Assembly (NCBI RefSeq): GCF_019578655.1
Contig: NC_063257.1
Span: 31,655,159-31,719,158, forward strand
Reading direction: 5' to 3'
Source: Ricinus communis
Taxonomy: Eukaryota > Streptophyta > Magnoliopsida > Malpighiales > Euphorbiaceae
DNA length: 64,000 nucleotides
The position numbers were made by a program, and so were the translations under genes. Positions 46,183-59,103 of the stretch are shown one piece after another; within the stretch, counting starts at the first letter, position 1; each line of letters starts with the position of its first letter. The notes under the pieces are model-generated. The model was not told the origin of the DNA. It did not search any database and was given only the letters and a program-made list of their open reading frames with translations.

Positions 46183-47599
46183 TGAACGGGTTGTCGAAGC
46201 CCTTCAAAATAAATTACTGATTTTCCTAAACTAACTTGTAGAAATAGTAAAACTAGGTCGAATCCCAATGGAACCAATGTGATAGCTTCTCAAAGTTAAA
46301 TAAAAATGGGGGGACTTTGAATGTTTGAACCAAAATTATAAATAAACAGAAAATAATGAAGGCTGAATATTAAAGTAAATAAAAATCAATCTTAACAAAC
46401 TTCCAATTCAAGAATGCTAATTCCATCAAATTGTAATCATGATCATAGGCTTAAATATCATTTTTCCTATTCAAGTACTTAGTCTACTTATTCAGAAAAG
46501 TCGTAACAAGTGGAAATTCTCCTAATATAATTGAGTCAGACCTAGCATCCAAATCAAAACTTACCATTAGTCAACTGGGCACGATCGCTTTCCATATCAG
46601 CTCAATGATAGCATTAAGAATAATGAGAATGACTAAACCAATATTAACTAATCGGCATAGCTGCAATTGAATTAATCTTGTTCCTTTATTTCCTTAATGC
46701 CTATCATGCAAGCTATGTAATTTGAATAGGTCGCAATCACACATACACGAGCCAACTCCTTGCTACTTGTGTCAATCGTTCATGACAATTACAGATCACA
46801 AACTCAAAGTTTAGCAATAGAAAAATCAATATCAAATTGAGTCATCAGTTCAATCAATATCAAAAATTTATAAATAATAAAAAAAAGAAATAAAGAATAC
46901 ATGAATTAAAGAAGAATTCTGTTTAAGCACAAAGCCTCACAAAATTACAATTGGAATTTATTCACTCTTGAATCATAAACTAAAAGCTTAGCCACACATG
47001 GTGGAGCAATAATTCACAAGAAAGGAATTGTAGGGAATAAAAGAAGAAAAATAATAATAATCTCAAAGTACTTAGTCGTGCTTTACTTGGTAGAACTAGC
47101 CTCCTTATGTAGGAACTCAAACCTAAACCCTAATAAGATAATCCTTATCCAAAAAGAAATACACTTTCTATATGATCTTAATCCTATAAGGAAGGATAAG
47201 ATAAAGGGTAATCTAAACAAATTAAAATCCTAAATAGTATGGGAGTCAGTTTTCCTTATCCAACATTTTCAAAATAAAGAAAATAACATAAAAGTGGGTC
47301 CACCACGAATTTAACTAAAAATTCAAAATTCTCTTCTACAGATTCCAGCAGCTCGCAGATTGTAAGGCGTGGTCACGCCTTATTGAAAATGACCTTCTGG
47401 ATAAATTTTTACTCTTCCTCCAAAAGACTTGGTTTTTGACAAGTGATGCTTTAAAACATGTCTTTAGACCGAATTCCACTCAATCCTTGATATTTCACCA
47501 CCTAAATCAGAATAAACACAATTTCCACAATTAAGCACATTATCTAATCAAAATGTAAGGGAATTAAACATAATAAGTACAACTATTTATGATCTATCA
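46183..47599 (-). repeat. Element E 5' LTR
   Basis: 1417 bp, matching 39112-40528. It starts TGATAGATC at 47599 and ends CCCGTTCA at 46183 on the minus strand. Confidence 0.92.
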
Positions 47600-47806
47600 A
47601 CATTGTTAGATACTACATTGCTTATAAAATTGTAATTTATTAATAGTTCATATTAAATACATACAAAATTATGTAAAAAATAATAAATATATAAATCTGT
47701 CCCTAAAAAATGCTAAGAAATGAAACACATGGTACTCCTTTGAAGCAAAAAATATCTTCGCTCCTCAAGTGAAAGAGCGTCAAACCTCATAGTTAACTTT
47801 ATCAAC

Positions 47807-47850
<44 letters not shown>
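47807..47850. repeat. (ATT)n microsatellite
   Basis: About 14 uninterrupted ATT units between element H and the partial second H copy. Confidence 0.95.
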
Positions 47851-47851
<1 letters not shown>

Positions 47852-47883
47852 GGTTTCAAAAGTGTATCCCTCCATTTTTTTTT

Positions 47884-48277
47884 TAAAAGTAAAGTTCAAA
47901 AATGTATGTTGCAGTTTGGCCTTTTTACATTTGAAAGATAAATGTACTTTCTTTTGTATTAAATGAGTAACATTTATTTTATTTTTTTAACATTTTAAGT
48001 ACATTCAATAGTTTTTTTTTTTTTTAAATTGTAAGTATTAATAAAAATATAAATCCTTAATAAAATAAATAATTTTGAGTAATTTAACATCCAATTAGAT
48101 ATTTTATGATCATAACAAATTGTTAAAATATATATTTTTTAATTTTAATTAATTTTATGAAATAACTTTTTTAAATAAGAATTTAATATTGTTTATGAAA
48201 TCTTTGATGCATGGTTGGATATCATTACTTATAAAATCATAATTTACTAATAGTTTAAATTAAATACATGCAAAGTT
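47884..48277. mobile_element. Partial second copy of element H, without the E insertion
   Basis: Aligns with 38790-39111 joined to 47600-47690: AGTAAAGTT..., TTAGATATTTTATGATC, TTTGATGCATGGTTGGATATC and AATACATGCAAA. Its right end is cut by D3 at 48278. Confidence 0.65.
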
Positions 48278-50466
48278 TGGGCAACAGTTTCGGGTGCGCA
48301 CCCGAATGTCTAGCGAATACGACACTATAAGGCTTTTCAACCTAATAAGGAACACGCTAACTAGTCACTAAAACTTGCGCGGAGATAGGAGTCGTCACCC
48401 GGTTAATCACCGAGATAATTTTACTAATGAGTGGCGTTTCTCAAATTCCATAAGGAAGTTATGTCACAAATCCAAAGATGGATCTGGAAGTCAATTTCCT
48501 TATTTATGTGTATTAGTCTTTAATTTTATTGTTTAACAAATCATTCCTTATAAACACAAAAGTTCATATATAAGCATACCAAATAATATATATAAAATAC
48601 CTAGGTCTAGCCCATTTTGATTAAGCCCAACCCATATTAAAGTTGTTAATCTAGCTTTCTAGTTAATTATGTACGAGTCTTTCCTAGTCTAAAACACTTA
48701 CAAGTTATATTTTACCAAGCCTTTAATCCTAAATAGACTACATATTATGGTAAGGCCCATTTTGTATGAATCTAATTCTAATATAGCCTGATCCTAACTA
48801 AAACATGGTAAAGCCCACTAAATCTACTCTGATTTTAGAACTTAAGCCCGATTAAAATATTGATTAGCCTATTAGACTACAGTTTTCATGTTGGGTCTAA
48901 TTTTAACCTAAAATCTATATATCCATTTATTAATTAGGCAGTCACGTTATAATTATTTAACATACATTAAACCAAGAAATAAACAAAAAAAATAAAGTAC
49001 AAAAAGGTAAATCTAACTATTATAACCTAGCCTACAACTAAAATTACAAAGAAAAGCCATAAAACCTAGCTACAGTACACAAGATCAAAAAAAGTACATC
49101 AAAAACTTGCAAAACACCAAAAATTAGAGTGAAGGAGTGCATAGCCAATCGATTTTGCACTGAATCAATTGGCTCTTAGGGCATCCAGGCTGATTTTTAT
49201 GATTTTCTATGTAATCCTCATGTCCCATAGTCAATTTAACATGCATAAAAGGTAAAACAATGATTAGAATATAAAAGGAATAAAATAAAAATAAATAAGA
49301 ATAACAAATAAAATCAGATTGAGCTAAAAACTCTAAAAGTTATACAAACCCTAAAAAAACCTGAAAACACAATGAAAAAGAATGGCAGATTATCCATATA
49401 ACCCTAATAAACTAATTTGATTACAAAATCATAAAGAAAAGGAGAATCTAATCATATCATCTTATGCATATGATTAATCAGATTCAAAAACCTTAATGCT
49501 GGCATATTATCATATTTCAAAACCCAATGAATCAGTAACATGAAAATTCATATGAAATTTTAATCTAATCATATTAATCATAAAAATAATACAGAAAGGT
49601 AACCCTAATAATGTTTCTAAGGCAAAATATAAAGGACAAGAAACCAGTTTATCGATGATGATGGATGCATATTGAAAAACCCTCAGGTCATCACCGTAGT
49701 TGATTGTTTTACGAGTCTCAAAAGATGAAAAAGCGATTGAGTCAAAGATTGGTTGGGAATCCAATGCTAAATGAGGTACTGGGAAAACTTTTGTTGTCTT
49801 TAAAAGAGTTTCTAACTCTCAATTCTTTCTTAGTGGCCTTCTTTCATAGTGACCAAAACCCTTCTGAACATAAGTTTTTTTTTCTCTTTTTTTCTTTTCT
49901 CACTGTAATCTAATCGATATTAACTTATGTTGTTGTTCTCTCTCGTTGTTGTGTTAGCCCTAAAACCTAGACCATCACTTTCTTTTATCGAGGTAGGGTT
50001 TCAAATAGAGGAACAAATAATCTTCAGTTTTTCAAAAACAAAATCGATAAATATCCAATATTAATTCTTCAAAATTTGAATAAATATCATTAAAATTCAT
50101 GATTATCGTCAAATATCTTTTTCAATATATAGCTAGACGTAAAAGTGTCAGAAGAGAACGACATCGAAATGATAAAACCCTAATTGGTAATGTTTAGAGC
50201 CTATTATCTCTACACATGAAATATTTTAAAAAGTTTGCAATTAAGTTCTTAAACTTGCGAAACCTATCGTTTTGATCCTTGAACTTCATTTTTTTGACAA
50301 TTAACTCCAAATTGATTTTGAAAAGGTAATTTTGATTGGATTAACTTCAACCTTAACCTCACATTCACCCGTCCTTCATCTCCTAAGACCAGAGAAGGCA
50401 GTAACTTTCATCATAAGATTTCTCGTAATTTTCTCGATATTTAGACCTAGAAAATGAGTGCTAATA
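48278..50466 (-). repeat. Element D3 3' LTR (family D)
   Basis: 2189 bp, from TATTAGCACTC (50466, a decayed TGTTAGCACCC) to GTTGCCCA (48278) on the minus strand. The length is close to D1 (about 2198). It is followed on the right by a polypurine tract and 3' untranslated repeats, so it is a 3' LTR whose element extends to the right. GCCGATNGGC-type motifs lie at 49143-49181. Confidence 0.78.
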
Positions 50467-50775
50467 GCTGCCCCGATTTGTCAAAATTTATAAGCATGCA
50501 ATTCATTTAAATAAATTAAGACAAATCATAAAAATCAAGGATACGACAAAAGAATATCTATGTGAGCTGTAGAAGCCACCCTCGTAAGCTCGTACTCTGA
50601 TTGCTGATTTGATGTAGGGACCATGCCTGCTTAAATTTTTCAAGGACTTTGCCTGCTTAGGTTGAGGGCTTCACCTGCTTTCCAAAAACCACATCCACTA
50701 ATTCTAGAACCACGTCCGTTAATCTAGGAACCACGCCCATTGAGCTAGGAACCTGCCTATTGATTTCATGATTGT
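50467..50775 (-). repeat. Element D3 polypurine tract and 3' untranslated tandem repeats
   Basis: The tract AAATCGGGGCAGC (50467-50479, minus strand) adjoins the LTR. From 50600 to 50770, degenerate units of about 25 bp recur (AACCACGTCCGTTAATCTAGG, AACCACGCCCATTGAGCTAGG on the plus strand, each cut here to a core). The arrangement mirrors D1 17118-17562. Confidence 0.7.
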
Positions 50776-51087
50776 AGAGACTTCACTCTGGCTATTTTCT
50801 ATTTTATAAAATAATTTACTATTTCGGGTCAATTCGGTAATTTTTCACTTTTGAGTACTTTTAGTTGGAATTTCCCGCCTTAGGATACTAGTACTTGGTC
50901 CGCTCAGGGACTAAAGTGTAATTTTGATGGGTCAGGGACCAAACCTGTAATTTTTAGGAAACTTTCACTTCGAGAAGCTAACTGGCCTCCTATGTGTCTT
51001 TTGACGACTTGCATTGGCTTTTTTTTTTGGGTTTAAAATATGATTTTGATAGGTCGAAGATCTAAATGACATTTTTGCCCTCTTTAA

Positions 51088-51122
<35 letters not shown>

Positions 51123-51680
51123 TTTTTTTTCACTTTTTTCTCTCAAACCCTTTTTCATTCTTTTTATGATTTCTCTTTTATTTTTTAACCAAATTTCATA
51201 AAATCAATCTTGAAATAGCCAGCTCTTCCTCAAAGTTTGCTGGACGTACCCCGATTGCACCGAATTAGGATTTTCCTCCTCTAATTTCTCATCAAAACGA
51301 CCTTGAGCTTATGAAGGGAGAGGAAATCCCTCTTTTGGTAAAATTGAACACCCATCGGGTATTTATGGCAATTGGAGAGGTACTTTGTTGTCTTAAACTT
51401 TATTTTCACTAACTTATGTAATAGATATACATGTTGTTTGTCTAAAATATGCGAAAAAAATATCAAAAATTTGCATGCCTTAGCTTGTAGAGCCGATTGG
51501 CTGTGTGCAGTGCCAGTCAACTGTGCGCAGGCCGAAAGAGGGTTTTCAAGGCTATTTTGCAAAAAGTATCAACTACCACACCATGATCAATGCTCTGACA
51601 TCCAGGAGTGCGTAATCATTAATTTGCTCGGGTTCTTACCAAGATTCAAGAACTCATGTTGCATTGCCTATTAGAGCATA
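50776..51680 (+). other. Non-coding region upstream of the mobile-domain gene
   Basis: AT-rich; includes GGGACTAAAGTGTAATTTTG-type repeats common in gypsy LTRs and the AGAGCCGATTGGCTG motif near 51490, which resembles family D LTRs in the plus orientation. It may be a partial LTR of a related element. Frames 51281-51562 and 51372-51674 overlap on opposite strands and show no motif. Confidence 0.4.
51091..51118. repeat. (AT)n microsatellite
   Basis: Fourteen AT units in an uninterrupted run. Confidence 0.95.
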
Positions 51681-52949
51681 CCCCTCCACTACAGGGGCTT
51701 TGTTCCTCGGAATGCTCGAGAGGTCGATCAGATAGCCCGAGCCTTCTTGGTGTACCTCTTTGGCACGACTTTATTCAATGACCTAGGGAATTCACTAAAA
51801 TTTCACTACTTAGCCCCATTGTGGGATTTGGATCAAGTCTCCTCCTAAACTAGGAATCTATGGCTCTAGCATACTTGTATCACTAAATGGATGTTACTGT
51901 CTAAGGCAGTAAGAGATCTATAGCTTCTAGCACACGATCCATGTAAGTTATGCTTTGACTCCTCTCATCTTGTTTTTTTTTATCGATACAGCTAATGTTG
52001 ATTCTTGTTTTGCATGTTTGGGCCTTAAAGATTGGCCATTTGGTGGGCTCACAGCCCATCTGCACCTCGTGGGCTTTCCCTTACTTGAGTCGTTGGGGCT
52101 TGAGCAAGAGCATCACATTGGAGTGGGCTCAGGTTCATGTGCACCACATGTGGATCAACGCCTTGATCTCAGACAAGGTAAATAAAATTTATTAGTTAAT
52201 ACAAAGGATATAAGCGTTATCCAGAATAAATAAAATTTATTAGTCATACTCATACTTTATTTATATAGTTACTTACCTTTCTGATTTACAGATTTAAGGT
52301 GATTGGCTGGGGGAGCGCTGCCAATAGGATCCTTACATGCTATCTACAATTGACCTTGAGCAGAGGAGGATCCTACTAACTAGACCTGCCTATCGGGTGT
52401 GGTATCTAGGAGAGAGGATCTATGGGTAGGAGCAAGGCCCTAGTAGGCGTCGAGTTCCCTTATCTCCTCCTTTTTCTATGTATTGGATGGCAGACCTCGC
52501 TGGGGAGGAGCTAGCAGAGTGTTTGGCAGGGTACGACGAGCCAAAGGATCTCACTATCCGATCTAGGCGGATAGATTACACTTCCTTTATCCCTCGGCTA
52601 GTTGGGGCTATACCCTTAGGTGATGACATTATGGCTCAGGTATTTTTTTCCTAGACTTACTTGGAACCCCCTTTTTTGTATCCCACTTTTCTAATCATCT
52701 TATTTATATTTCCTCCACCAGGCTCTTACTGCTCGTGAGCCAACCGAGGGGCGATCCGACCAATTTTCCAGGCCTTTCCATATCACAGGCTCCTTTGCTG
52801 GTGCAGCCTCCGAGGCACCTCCTACAGACACGTCTAATGTGGTTCTGGGGAGTGTTTCATTCCCTCTAGATCGGATGGTCTCATACTAGAGCTCTCATAG
52901 TGTGATGGAGCACTGGCTTGTCATGGAGTATTGCCTCCCTCTAGAGTTC

Positions 52950-54405
52950 TGATGTGTGCTACTCGTGTTAGCTACAATCTAAGGCAGTGTACCTATCGAT
53001 GCAGTCTAGCACTAATGGCGAGTATCAAGGTCGTATTCCTCGGGAAAGCGAAAGCCCAGAGTTACTCCTTTGTTCTTTGTTATATTAACCTAAAATGGAT
53101 GATGAATAAATTCTAAACTAACTATTAACTACGAGCTAAGTTCTAAGGGAGATGCAGGAGTAATTGATAAGTGAAATAATCAAGACAAGAAGACAAACCC
53201 AAAGGGAATCCAAACTAGTTGGCATCCGAACAAAAGATAAAGGATCAATGAGTCTAATTATGCTACGCGTGGACGAATTCTTAACCGAATTCGGTTTCTC
53301 TCTCGAGATAACCGAATTCCTAAACCTAATAACCTAAAGTTGGAATCTCTTCCTAACGATTAATTCTTAAATTAGCATTAAGCTTTAATCCGCCTCTATT
53401 AAGCTTTGTTAATTCTTAATCCGGCTAGTTAATTATCCTTATCTCTAAGCGATTATTAACTAGTTCTTGTTATTCAAAGTTCCAATTGCCAAACGGATTT
53501 CTCAATCTCATAAAGCAATCTAAACATCACAATTCACAACGTCTCATGAATAATGCATAATCTTATTCATACTGAAAACAAGAAGAATACAAAACCAACT
53601 CAAACAATCCAACAATATAATATCAAGCCAACATAGTAAAGAAATCCCAATGGATTAAATCAGTCTAGCTAAACATGTTCATGTTTAAAACAATCTAGGA
53701 AATCAATTACAATGAAAGAATAATGAAAATAAAACATGTACACCCTTTTCTCTCGAATTGGATGAACAGCTCCAAATCCTGGATCTACACTTTGATTAAT
53801 CTCCCAAACTGCCTCTTGAATTGCTCCACTCATCGTTTTGCACTCGGAATCTTACGATTCCGGGATTCTTACTCACTGCAACTCTCTCGCACTCGATTGT
53901 GCGAAACCGAACCGACCACTGGGGCTCAATGTCACTTCTTTCCTCCTCTTTTCTTAAGAAAAACTCATTTTTTCTTATATATTTAACTCAACACGGCCGT
54001 GTTCAAGGCCGTCTTCGGGTTTCACCACGGTAGTGTTCCTCCCCGTGTTAACCACCACGGGCCGTGTTTATCCGTGTTGGCCACCACGGGCCGTCTTTGG
54101 AGGCCGTAGTGGCTACGGAAACCGTGCCCAAAGTGCCAATTTCAAGAATCAAAGCCAATGGTTGAGCACGGCCGAGTCCAGGCCGTGCTCAATGTATGCA
54201 TTGAGGCTCTTGTCCGATCTTGATGAATTCTCGTCCGTTTCCGCACGTATTGATCTATAATTGCTTAAACAACGATGATGGTCCTATAAATGTTCTGAAA
54301 TGCAAAAGAACACAAAACACGGGTGATCCGGGAATAAAAGCACAATAATTGCTAAGAAAATACGCAATAATATGCAAGCAAATATGTATAAAACTATGCT
54401 CATCA
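52950..54405 (-). repeat. Element G1 3' LTR
   Basis: Minus strand TGATGAGCATAG... (54405) to ...GCACACATCA (52950). Contains a GC-rich cluster of CACGGCCGTG and CACGGGCCGTG words at 53990-54200. Frames such as 53723-53986 and 54033-54260 recur in the other G LTRs and are not genes. Confidence 0.93.
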
Positions 54406-56270
54406 AATTACCCCACACTTAAGCTATTGCTTGTCCTCAAGCAATTAACAACTCACCTCATAAAACTACAGTTAGCAATTCCTTTCAGTTTATGCCCCTA
54501 GTCCACAACAGAGTATTCAACACATCTCAAAGGATACTCAATCATAAATCAAATTACAAATCATTAACAAAGGATGGAAATAATATTAATGCATGAGTAA
54601 CTTAAATGACAACTCAACACCAACATCATGAACCAATGCCTTACAGGGATCACTCAAGTCGCTCAAAGTGTATATTAGGTAAATAACAAATCCCTCAAAG
54701 CAAATGCACAAGACCCGCTCACCATAAGCTTGCTTATAAATCATATCTTCGCTACTGTGAATAAGTAAATACCAAAATCAAAGGGTCTTTACCAAGGTTG
54801 TAATGGGGCTAGGGTAAAGGTACGGAGATTTGGACAGAAGTTTGAAAATGCTGGAATTCGTGCGATAAACAATATTATATGCTCAAAGGATTAAATGCCT
54901 AAGATCACGAAAAGAATCATTCACTAAAATCCCTACTTCATAGAATAACGCTCGCAAATGCTCTAAATCCAATAAAAAGATAAATAATTAAAGAAATTTG
55001 TTTATTATATTTTTTTTTCTTCTTCTTCTTTTTTTTTTTTTTTTAAAGAAATGAACTAGCGACTTATTAGCGGCATACAACTCGAATAAACATAAAGAAT
55101 AACAAATACAAATTGGATCAAGGGGAGCATTTAAAATATCAAAAAGATTTAGTGAATTTACCAACATAGCAACTAGCATTTTAATCCCACATAAAGTCGA
55201 ACATATCACAGAAAGAAATTCCAGCATAAGGGTAAAGGAAAGATAAATGTAAAGAATGGTATAATTGAAGTGTATAGGTGTAGATTATGAAGAAAAGGTT
55301 AAGAAGGCTCAAAAATTGGCTAACTAATGGAAACATAAGGTGGTAGGCTTTTGGTCAAATGTGGGAATCCTAAATCGCCCAAATCATCTCATGGTATTCA
55401 TAATATTCATGTAACTTCAACACGCATTACAAAGCAAGTTCTAGAAGCAAAGTTAAGTACAATGCACACTCAAACAAGAAATATAAAGAGCATAAGCAAA
55501 ATGAATGCTCAACTGGCTCAAAATCTCACTTTCGGGTGTGGTATTAGGTGCGATTGGTTCGCAACATCATTAATTGAATCATTATTTAAGAAACACATGC
55601 ATATGATATTATCAACGTTCTAAGTTAAAATTCGACAATTCGAAAACAATTAAATAACACCGGTTTAACCCGGTAGGGTTGATGTGTAAAACACCATAAA
55701 TGGTTTTCCAAGGACAATGAACAACAAAGAAAAGTAACTACAATTCTATAAATCAAGTCATCAATCACCAAAATTAGCATACTCAAGTGCATAAAAACAC
55801 AATGTCCTAACATCTCCTAAAAACACACAACACCTAGCCATAGCAATTAACAATCCATATAAGAGATTAGGGTTTACCCGGAAGCACCCTACACTTAAAG
55901 AACACATCCTCGTTGTAAAATGTTATGGATACCCCGCATGGAATGCTCAACTAAAAGAACAAAAGCAATACAATCCAAGTGCATGACATGTATGAAAAAT
56001 AAAGTAAATAAATACGGGAAAATAAAAAGATCTAGGGGATCGCCTGATGATCCATCGAGGCCGATGTTGTGGAAATTCAAGTGCCTCCTGGTAAAATCTA
56101 AAAATAATAAAATAAAGAAATAAAATCAAAACTGAAAATATGAAAACTAAAACTAATAAAATATTTCAAAACAAAAAGGTTAAAAAAAATTAGAAATTAA
56201 AGATAAAAATTGGGGTGCCTCCCAAAAGCGCTTCTTTTGATGTGATGAGTCTTCTTACCGGACTCATGGT
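54406..56270 (-). other. Element G1 polypurine tract and 3' untranslated region
   Basis: AAGTGTGGGGTAATT (54406-54420, minus strand) abuts the LTR; a second block GGAGGCACCCCAATTTTTATC-like lies near 56200-56225 and has the Athila post-pol layout. The 1.8 kb between is AT-rich with no gene; its frames are short and unsupported. The same region in reverse orientation is 63001-64000 of G2. Confidence 0.7.
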
Positions 56271-57438
56271 GAAAAGCAAATGGGCGTGATCGATGACCAT
56301 CCATCCTTCTTCCAAGCAAATGGCTTCAAATATCCGCTTAGAGGGATAATCGTCAACTTCCTCTTCCGACAGTCAAGCAAGTCGCCAAGATGATGGGCAA
56401 AACTCGCTCCTCGTATAATTGCACGTAGTCATGATGCTCTAGGGGTTCTTCCAATTTGAAAGCTAAAGTTTCAACAATTGGAAGGATCGACGGTTGGGCA
56501 ATTTCTTCAGGAGTGTTAATGGTTTTCTTCAGTCCCTGGCTTGGTTCTCTTGCTAGAAGAAACTCGAGCTCCTCCAAGACTTCTTTATTGGATAACTCAT
56601 GCTCATCTTCCATCATCGAAGGGACTTGTGGAAAATCTACCAACAATTCCTCTAACTCGCAACTCAAAGATCATCAATCGTACATTCCTGTTGATAGTCT
56701 TTCGGAGGAATTATGTTCGCCTCTTCCTTTCCGGTTCCATCTCCATGTTCAAGAGATCGTCCTGCCTTGGAAGCATCATCATCAAACATAGTAGATAAAC
56801 CAGAAAAATTCTCACCTGAACGCAAAGTGATGGCGCTCAAATGCTCCTCGGATTCAATAGCGTTTGATGGAGTTTCCAATTGCTCTGCCGCTAGTAACTG
56901 AAAGATCAAGCCTACTTGATGCTCTATGTTCTTAATCGAGGCTTGTTGATCTTCAAGTATCCTCTCGTTTGTTGGAATCATCATCAAGACTTGTAATGAA
57001 CCTCATCATCGGCTCTCCGACACTAACTCTTCATCTTGAGTTAAAGGTGCAACATTAAATTTCTTGATGTAGTTGCTGAATTCCTAGTGGTTCTTGGCCA
57101 TCTAAGCTCCATCCAAAGGGTGAATGAGTGCTCCACTCTTGATTGTAGGTGCTTCCATACGAGTCATTTGGCCAACTTCCGTATAATTCACATTCGCTCA
57201 CGCTTATAAGAACAATGAGCAACATCATTATACAATGGACAATCATTACACACATGTAAACCACAACAAAATTCACAAAAGACTTGAGATGAAAGGATAG
57301 GAGAAGAGAGTTGATCGGTAGCCCCATAAACGATTCCATTCGAGCATCTAAATATGCACGGGCATCCCAATTTTTAGCACTCTCTTGGTTCCTGATCCCA
57401 TTTTCCAATGTATCATACAAAGAGTTTAAATTTAGCAT
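56271..57438 (-). pseudogene. Element G1 truncated gag-like protein
   Basis: The ATG at 57438 starts MLNLNSLYDTLENGIRNQES. Next is a cysteine motif, CEFCCGLHVCNDCP (near 57270, other frame), then YGSTYNQEWSTHSPFGW, matching the Athila gag block after the zinc knuckle, then IEHQVGLIFQLL and LSAITLRSG, the gag end. The last part reads EELEFLLAREPSQG, KLEEPLEHHDYVQLYEERVL and PIILA, like the protease-RT linker; a SGYLKPF piece like the integrase tail follows near 56330. The N-terminal capsid domain and all enzymes are absent. Frameshifts near 57200 and 56660 break it. Confidence 0.72.
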
Positions 57439-57603
57439 TGAACCTCCTTATCATTCACTATATGAATCATAAACTTAAGCTAAATAAATATGTATAAATA
57501 AAATAAAATAAATAAACAAATAAAAATAAAAATCATAAAATAATAAGAAAGAAAAAAATGGCTAAATTAACAAATAGCAAATTTCACTCTAGTTTTCAAA
57601 CAA

Positions 57604-57621
57604 TTCCCGTGAACGGTGCCA
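57604..57621 (-). promoter_or_regulatory. Element G1 primer-binding site
   Basis: TGGCACCGTTCACGGGAA on the minus strand, a few bases inside the 5' LTR; an Athila-type Asp-tRNA site. Confidence 0.78.
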
Positions 57622-57626
57622 AAACT

Positions 57627-59103
57627 TGATGTGTGCTACTCGTGTTAGCTACAATCTAAGGCGTTGTACCTATCGATGCGGTCCTAGCACTAATGGCGAG
57701 TATCAAGGTCGTATTCCTCGGAAAGCGAAAGCCCGAGTTACTCCTTTGTTCTTTGTTATATTAACCTAAAATGGATGATGAATAAATTCTAAACTGACTA
57801 TTAACTACGAGCTAAGTTCTAAGGGAGATGCAGGAGTAATTGATAAGTGAAATAATCAAGACAAGAAGACAAACCCAAAGGGAATCCAAACTAGTTGGCA
57901 TCCGAACAAAAGATAAAGGATCAGTGAGTCTAATTATGCTACCCGTGGACGAATTCTTAACCGAATTCGGTTTCTCTCTCGAGATAACCGAATTCCTAAA
58001 CCTAATAACCTAAAGTTGTAATCTCTTCCTAACGATTGATTCTTAAATTAGCATTAAGCTTTAATTCGCCTCTATTAAGCTTTGTTAATTCTTAATCCGG
58101 CTAGTTAATTATCCTTATCTCTAAGCGATTATTAACCAGTTCTTGTTATTCAAAGTTCCAATTGCCAAATGGATTTCTCAATCTCATAAAGCAATCTAAA
58201 CATCACAATTCACAACGTCTCATGAATAATGCATAATCTTATTCATACTGAAAATAAGAAGAATACAAAACCAACTCAAATAATCCAACAATATAATATC
58301 AAGCCAACATAGTAAAGAAATCCCAATGGATTAAATCAGTCTAGCTAAACATGTTCATGTTTAAAACAATCTAGGAAATCAATTACAATGAAAGAATAAT
58401 GAAAATAAAACATGTACACCCTTTTCTCTCGAATTGGATGAACAGCTCCAAATCTGGATCTACACTTTGATTAATCTCCCAAACTGCCTCTTGAATTGCT
58501 CCACCATCGCTTTTGCACTCGGAATCTTACGATTCGGATTCTACTCACCGCAACTCTCTCGCACTCGATTGTGCGAAACCGAACCAGCCCACTAGGGCTC
58601 GGTCACTTCTTTCCCTCCTCTTTTCTTAAGAAAACTCATTTTTTCTTATATATTTAACTCAAGACGGCCGTGTTCAAGGCCATCTTTGGTCGACGGCCAA
58701 GTCCAGCCGTCAGGTTTCACCACGGCCGTGTTCCTCCCCGTGTTAACCACCACGGGCCGTGTTTCTCCCGTGTTGGCCACCACGGGCCGTCTTTGGAGGC
58801 CGTGGTGGCTACTGAAACCGTGCCCAAAGTGCCAATTTCAAGAATCAAAGCCAATGGTTGAGCACGGCCAGAGTCCAGGCCGTGCTCAATGTATGCATTG
58901 CGGGCTCTTGTCCGATCTTGATGAATTCTCGTCCGTTTCCGCACGTATTGATCTATAATTGCTTAAACAACGATGATGGTCCTATAAATGTTCCTGAAAT
59001 GCAAAAGAACACAAAACACGGGTGATCTGGGAATAAAGCACAATAATTGCTAAGAAAATACGCAATAATATGCAAGCAAATATGTATAAAACTATGCGCA
59101 TCA
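57627..59103 (-). repeat. Element G1 5' LTR
   Basis: 1477 bp, matching 52950-54405 with small indels; the GC-rich palindromic cluster is at 58660-58890. Starts TGATGCGCATAG at 59103 and ends CACACATCA at 57627 on the minus strand. Confidence 0.93.

Larger units (their letters stand above)
39112..47599 (-). mobile_element. Element E: Athila-like element lacking RT, RNase H and integrase core
   Basis: 8488 bp, with two LTRs of exactly 1417 bp. Minus-strand order is 5' LTR (46183-47599), primer-binding site, gag, protease, an integrase C-terminal tail joined directly after protease, a long 3' region, polypurine tract and 3' LTR. Everything from RT to the integrase core is missing, so it depended on other elements to move. 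Flanking GCATT (39107-39111) and ACATT (47600-47604) are a target duplication with one change. Confidence 0.88.
38790..47803. mobile_element. Element H: small terminal-inverted-repeat element split by element E
   Basis: About 0.53 kb in two parts (38790-39111 and 47600-47803). The left end GGTAAAGTTAA... and the right end ...TTAACTTTATC are inverted and imperfectly similar over about 80 bases, sharing AAACATGTGGTTTC-like inner sequence. No coding content and no clear target duplication were found. A partial second copy at 47884-48277 lacks the E insertion, which fixes the E insertion point. Confidence 0.55.
52950..59103 (-). mobile_element. Element G1: gag-only, non-autonomous Athila derivative
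   Basis: 6154 bp with LTRs of 1456 and 1477 bp, primer-binding site and polypurine tract. A perfect AGTTC target duplication lies at 52945-52949 and 59104-59108. The 3.2-kb internal region has gag C-terminal and linker sequence but no protease, RT, RNase H or integrase core. It is nearly identical to G2. It is inserted in the mobile-domain gene. Confidence 0.92.

Noticed and set aside
56456..56791. 111-codon plus-strand frame in G1
   Set aside because: Antisense of the conserved acidic gag-linker reading, which is shared by G2 on its sense strand.
58686..58958. Open frames of 75-90 codons on both strands in GC-rich LTR islands (also 54033-54260, 60247-60549)
   Set aside because: They lie inside the G LTRs, recur in every LTR copy with different frames, and arise from the palindromic CACGGCCGTG repeats.
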